Source: Trichinella spiralis (lineage: Eukaryota; Nematoda; Enoplea; Trichinellida; Trichinellidae). Taken from it: a DNA stretch of 64,000 nucleotides. Positions within the stretch are counted from its first letter, which is position 1; each line of letters begins with the position of its first letter. The position numbers were made by a program, and so were the translations under genes. Shown here piece after piece: positions 61,788 to 64,000 of the stretch. The stretch lies in the NCBI GenBank assembly GCA_000181795.3, contig CM012954.1:3224524-3288523 (forward strand), given 5' to 3'. The notes under the pieces were generated by a model, which saw nothing but the letters and a program-made list of their open reading frames with translations, was not told the DNA's origin and made no database searches.

Positions 61788-64000
61788 ATGCATGGAAATT
61801 TCATGAACAGCTTGATGGAGATCGAGTTTGAAATCAAAGAATTTGTCGAATCAAGAAAAGGTTTTCACTGCATTTTCAAGCACAGGTAGTGCCTGTTAGC
61901 AAACACGCCTATGCATAGGTTGAATTTAGAAATAACGAAAGCACATTGAAATTTCAGATATCAAGATTTCATCGTTCACGAAATAGATTCATCTGGTGTA
62001 ATGGTACAATTGACTGATTTGAATTCGGCAGTTTCAGAAGTACTGCAATTAATGTTGAGACTTTTTTCTTTGTAATTCGTAATATATGCAGATTTTTAGG
62101 ATTTAGTGAAATGTAATGATAGATGCTCTGAATCTTTTTTTCATGATATTGCAATTGTAAATGGTTTAAAAAGTGTTGCCAGTGGAGAACTGAAAGAATA
62201 TCAGATCGATTGTACAGTAAGATGAATTAATTTTAGTCAGGTTTGAAATCATAAAAATAATTTTCTGCTTTCGAAACAAAGGGAAAATCGAAAGAAGAAC
62301 GAATGCTGATTCATAAAGCAGTAAGGGATGAATTTACTAATGCACTTGAAACGGAGACTGTAAAATGTGATTCAAACACTTTCATAACTGTTACTGTAGC
62401 TGGTGGGTTTTTTTTCACATTGATCTTTCAGTTGTTAAGAATGATATGGCACTACTGTAGGCTCTAATAAACGAAAAAGACAAATTTGGCCAAGTGATCG
62501 GGAAGGTGAACATTGTCATTTTGTAATTTATAAAGAAAACACCGATTCGAATGTTGCCATTGCAAAAATTGCCAAACTGTTACGGTAATTGACTTTTGTT
62601 ATAATTTGAGTTGCATAGTATGAAAAGAATTTTATTCTCCTTTGCAGCATTTCTCCGAAAACTATTTGCATTGCTGGTACAAAAGATCGCAGGGCTGTTA
62701 CTACTCAGCGCGCCTCTGCTTATCGTTTGGAAGCTGGCCAGCTGTTGCAATTGAACAATCGTTTGCATGGTGTACGCGTCGGAAATTGCGCTTACAAGCC
62801 GAATGGAATTTTTCTGGGCGATCTCAATGGAAATCGTTTTACTATTGTTTTACGGTTTTAACTTTTGTAAATTAACTAACAGAACACGTGTAATATTTGA
62901 TTATATATTGGTAGTAATGTAAAGGAAAATACTGATTTTATCGAAGAATGCATAAAGCAATGGAAGGAAGTCGGTTTCATTAATTATTATGGAGCCCAGC
63001 GCTTTGGAACAGGACCTGTTCATACTCATGAGGTTGGCAAGTAGGTGAGAAAAGCAGAACATCGATTAATGCAATGATAAACATTTATTTTAGATTGATG
63101 TTACATAGAAAATGGAAAGAAGCCGCAGAATTATTGTTGCAACCACATTCAAACGAAATTTGTAAGAAATGCGTTGTTTAGACTTATTTGTTGTTTGAAT
63201 ATCTTTATAAATAATAGTAATTGGAGTAGTAGGAAAGAAATTTTTGTTTAGCAGAATGTGATAGCATGCCAATTGCAAGTGATGATGGCGAAAACAATAG
63301 GAAAGAACTTGTAAATAAAAAAAAACATTTGCTGAATATCCATGATTTACTCAAATCAGGATTAAGAAGAATGAAAGGAAATGACTATGCAGCAGTTTTT
63401 AGAACTGTAAAATAAAAACATTTATAATTTTCTTAAAATAGTATAATAATGCTATCAGATTTATTAGATTCCAAGAAATTTGAGAAATCTCTATATACAC
63501 AGCTATCAGAGTATTGTTTGGAATCGAATGGTCTCCAGACGAGTTGCAATGTATGGTGACCGTTTATTGGATGGGGATTTGGTTATTAGAAGCAGTGTCG
63601 ACGGTATTGCGTTTTTCAGTTTATGTGTATGAGTATTTTATTTTTTATTTTAGCTGAAGATCAGCCAGTTTTTTTGACGAAAGACAGCATGATCCATTAT
63701 GATAAATTTGATTTAGTTCTTCCGTTGCTCAGCGGAGATGCGATTTTACCGAAAAATGATTGTACTCTATTAAATTTGTTGTTGTTTTTATTTATAATAT
63801 TTTTTAGGTGGAAAGTTATATGAACAGATATTGAAGGAAGAAGGAATTGATGTGGAATATTTTCATGCACTGCGGAAGGAGTTCGGCTTGCATGGTGGTT
63901 TTAGAAAAGTTTTCGTTAAACCTTCAGAAGTTAATTATGAATTTCATCGTTATAAGTATGCTGACGAACAGCTTGTGCAAACTGACTTGGATCGACTCAA
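61788..64000 (+). CDS. PUS7: PUS7/TruD tRNA and mRNA pseudouridine synthase (3' truncated by window)
   Basis: Exons 61788-61885, 61958-62039, 62100-62216, 62282-62402, 62461-62584, 62648-62854, 62915-63040, 63094-63161, 63252-63406, 63468-63603, 63654-63761 and 63807 to beyond 64000 join in phase. PUS7 isomerises uridine to pseudouridine in tRNA (position 13) and mRNA. Family markers are YQDFIVHEI, HCHFVIYKEN, the catalytic loop AGTKDRRAVTTQ with its Asp, NRFTIVL, GFINYYGAQRFG (human GFINYYGMQRFG), and LYIHSYQSIVWNRMV. The N-terminus is shorter than human PUS7 and lacks the acidic extension. Three in-frame Mets occur (61788, 61803, 61815). A CATGAACAG acceptor ends at 61810, so Met at 61815 may be the true start after trans-splicing. 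Confidence 0.95.

Noticed and set aside
1-64000. CRISPR arrays, operons of bacterial type, transposon or viral remnants
   Set aside because: None seen. Repeats are simple microsatellites; the only inverted repeats found surround AT runs or are short hairpins; all recognised proteins are animal housekeeping or signalling genes.

Overview
This is an AT-rich eukaryotic nuclear segment with many short introns (mostly about 50-90 nt, GT-AG) and abundant microsatellites. The gene set points to a nematode. It includes a GOB-1-type trehalose-6-phosphate phosphatase, a short CHH/ITP-family neuropeptide precursor without a precursor-related peptide, lipl-type acid lipase, SHOC2/SUR-8, DCAF1 and MFAP1. 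Several start codons sit just downstream of a strong splice acceptor with no visible upstream exon, as expected for spliced-leader trans-splicing. The species cannot be named from the sequence; an enoplean (Trichinella-like) worm is a guess. No tRNA, rRNA, CRISPR array, recognisable transposon or viral fossil was seen.

Layout. 1-4.1 kb: no firm gene; scattered minus-strand splice signals suggest the 5' part of a gene off the left edge. 4.2-11.2 kb: three single-exon genes, a GLUT-type sugar transporter (+), a Cdc20/Cdh1-family WD40 protein (-) and trehalose-6-phosphate phosphatase (+). 12.5-14.6 kb: a complete ten-exon acid lipase (-). 14.6-24.5 kb: a microsatellite-rich desert holding two linked exons of an unidentified gene (about 20.7-21.0 kb). 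24.5-24.9 kb: a two-exon CHH/ITP-like neuropeptide gene (+). 26.1 kb: a perfect palindrome with an (AT)n centre. 27.9-29.9 kb: a NUDT9-like protein whose Nudix box has decayed (+). 30.8-45.7 kb: SHOC2/SUR-8 (-), whose leucine-rich-repeat exons are compact at the left and whose upstream exons spread over 10 kb, with three possible first coding exons that all join in phase. 48.9-55.8 kb: a 30-exon DCAF1/VPRBP gene (-). 57.2-58.8 kb: PTRHD1 and a low-molecular-weight tyrosine phosphatase (both -). 59.4-61.6 kb: spliceosomal MFAP1 (+), followed within about 200 bp by the pseudouridine synthase PUS7/TruD (+), which runs off the right edge.

Functionally these are mostly housekeeping genes: ubiquitin ligase control (Cdc20-like, DCAF1), RAS/MAPK signalling (SHOC2), RNA processing (MFAP1, PUS7), carbohydrate and lipid metabolism (GLUT-like, T6PP, lipase), plus one secreted neuropeptide. 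The only tight pairing is MFAP1-PUS7, which has operon-like spacing. Exon joins below were built by hand from splice consensus, reading-phase continuity and recalled family conservation; no alignment or search was run.
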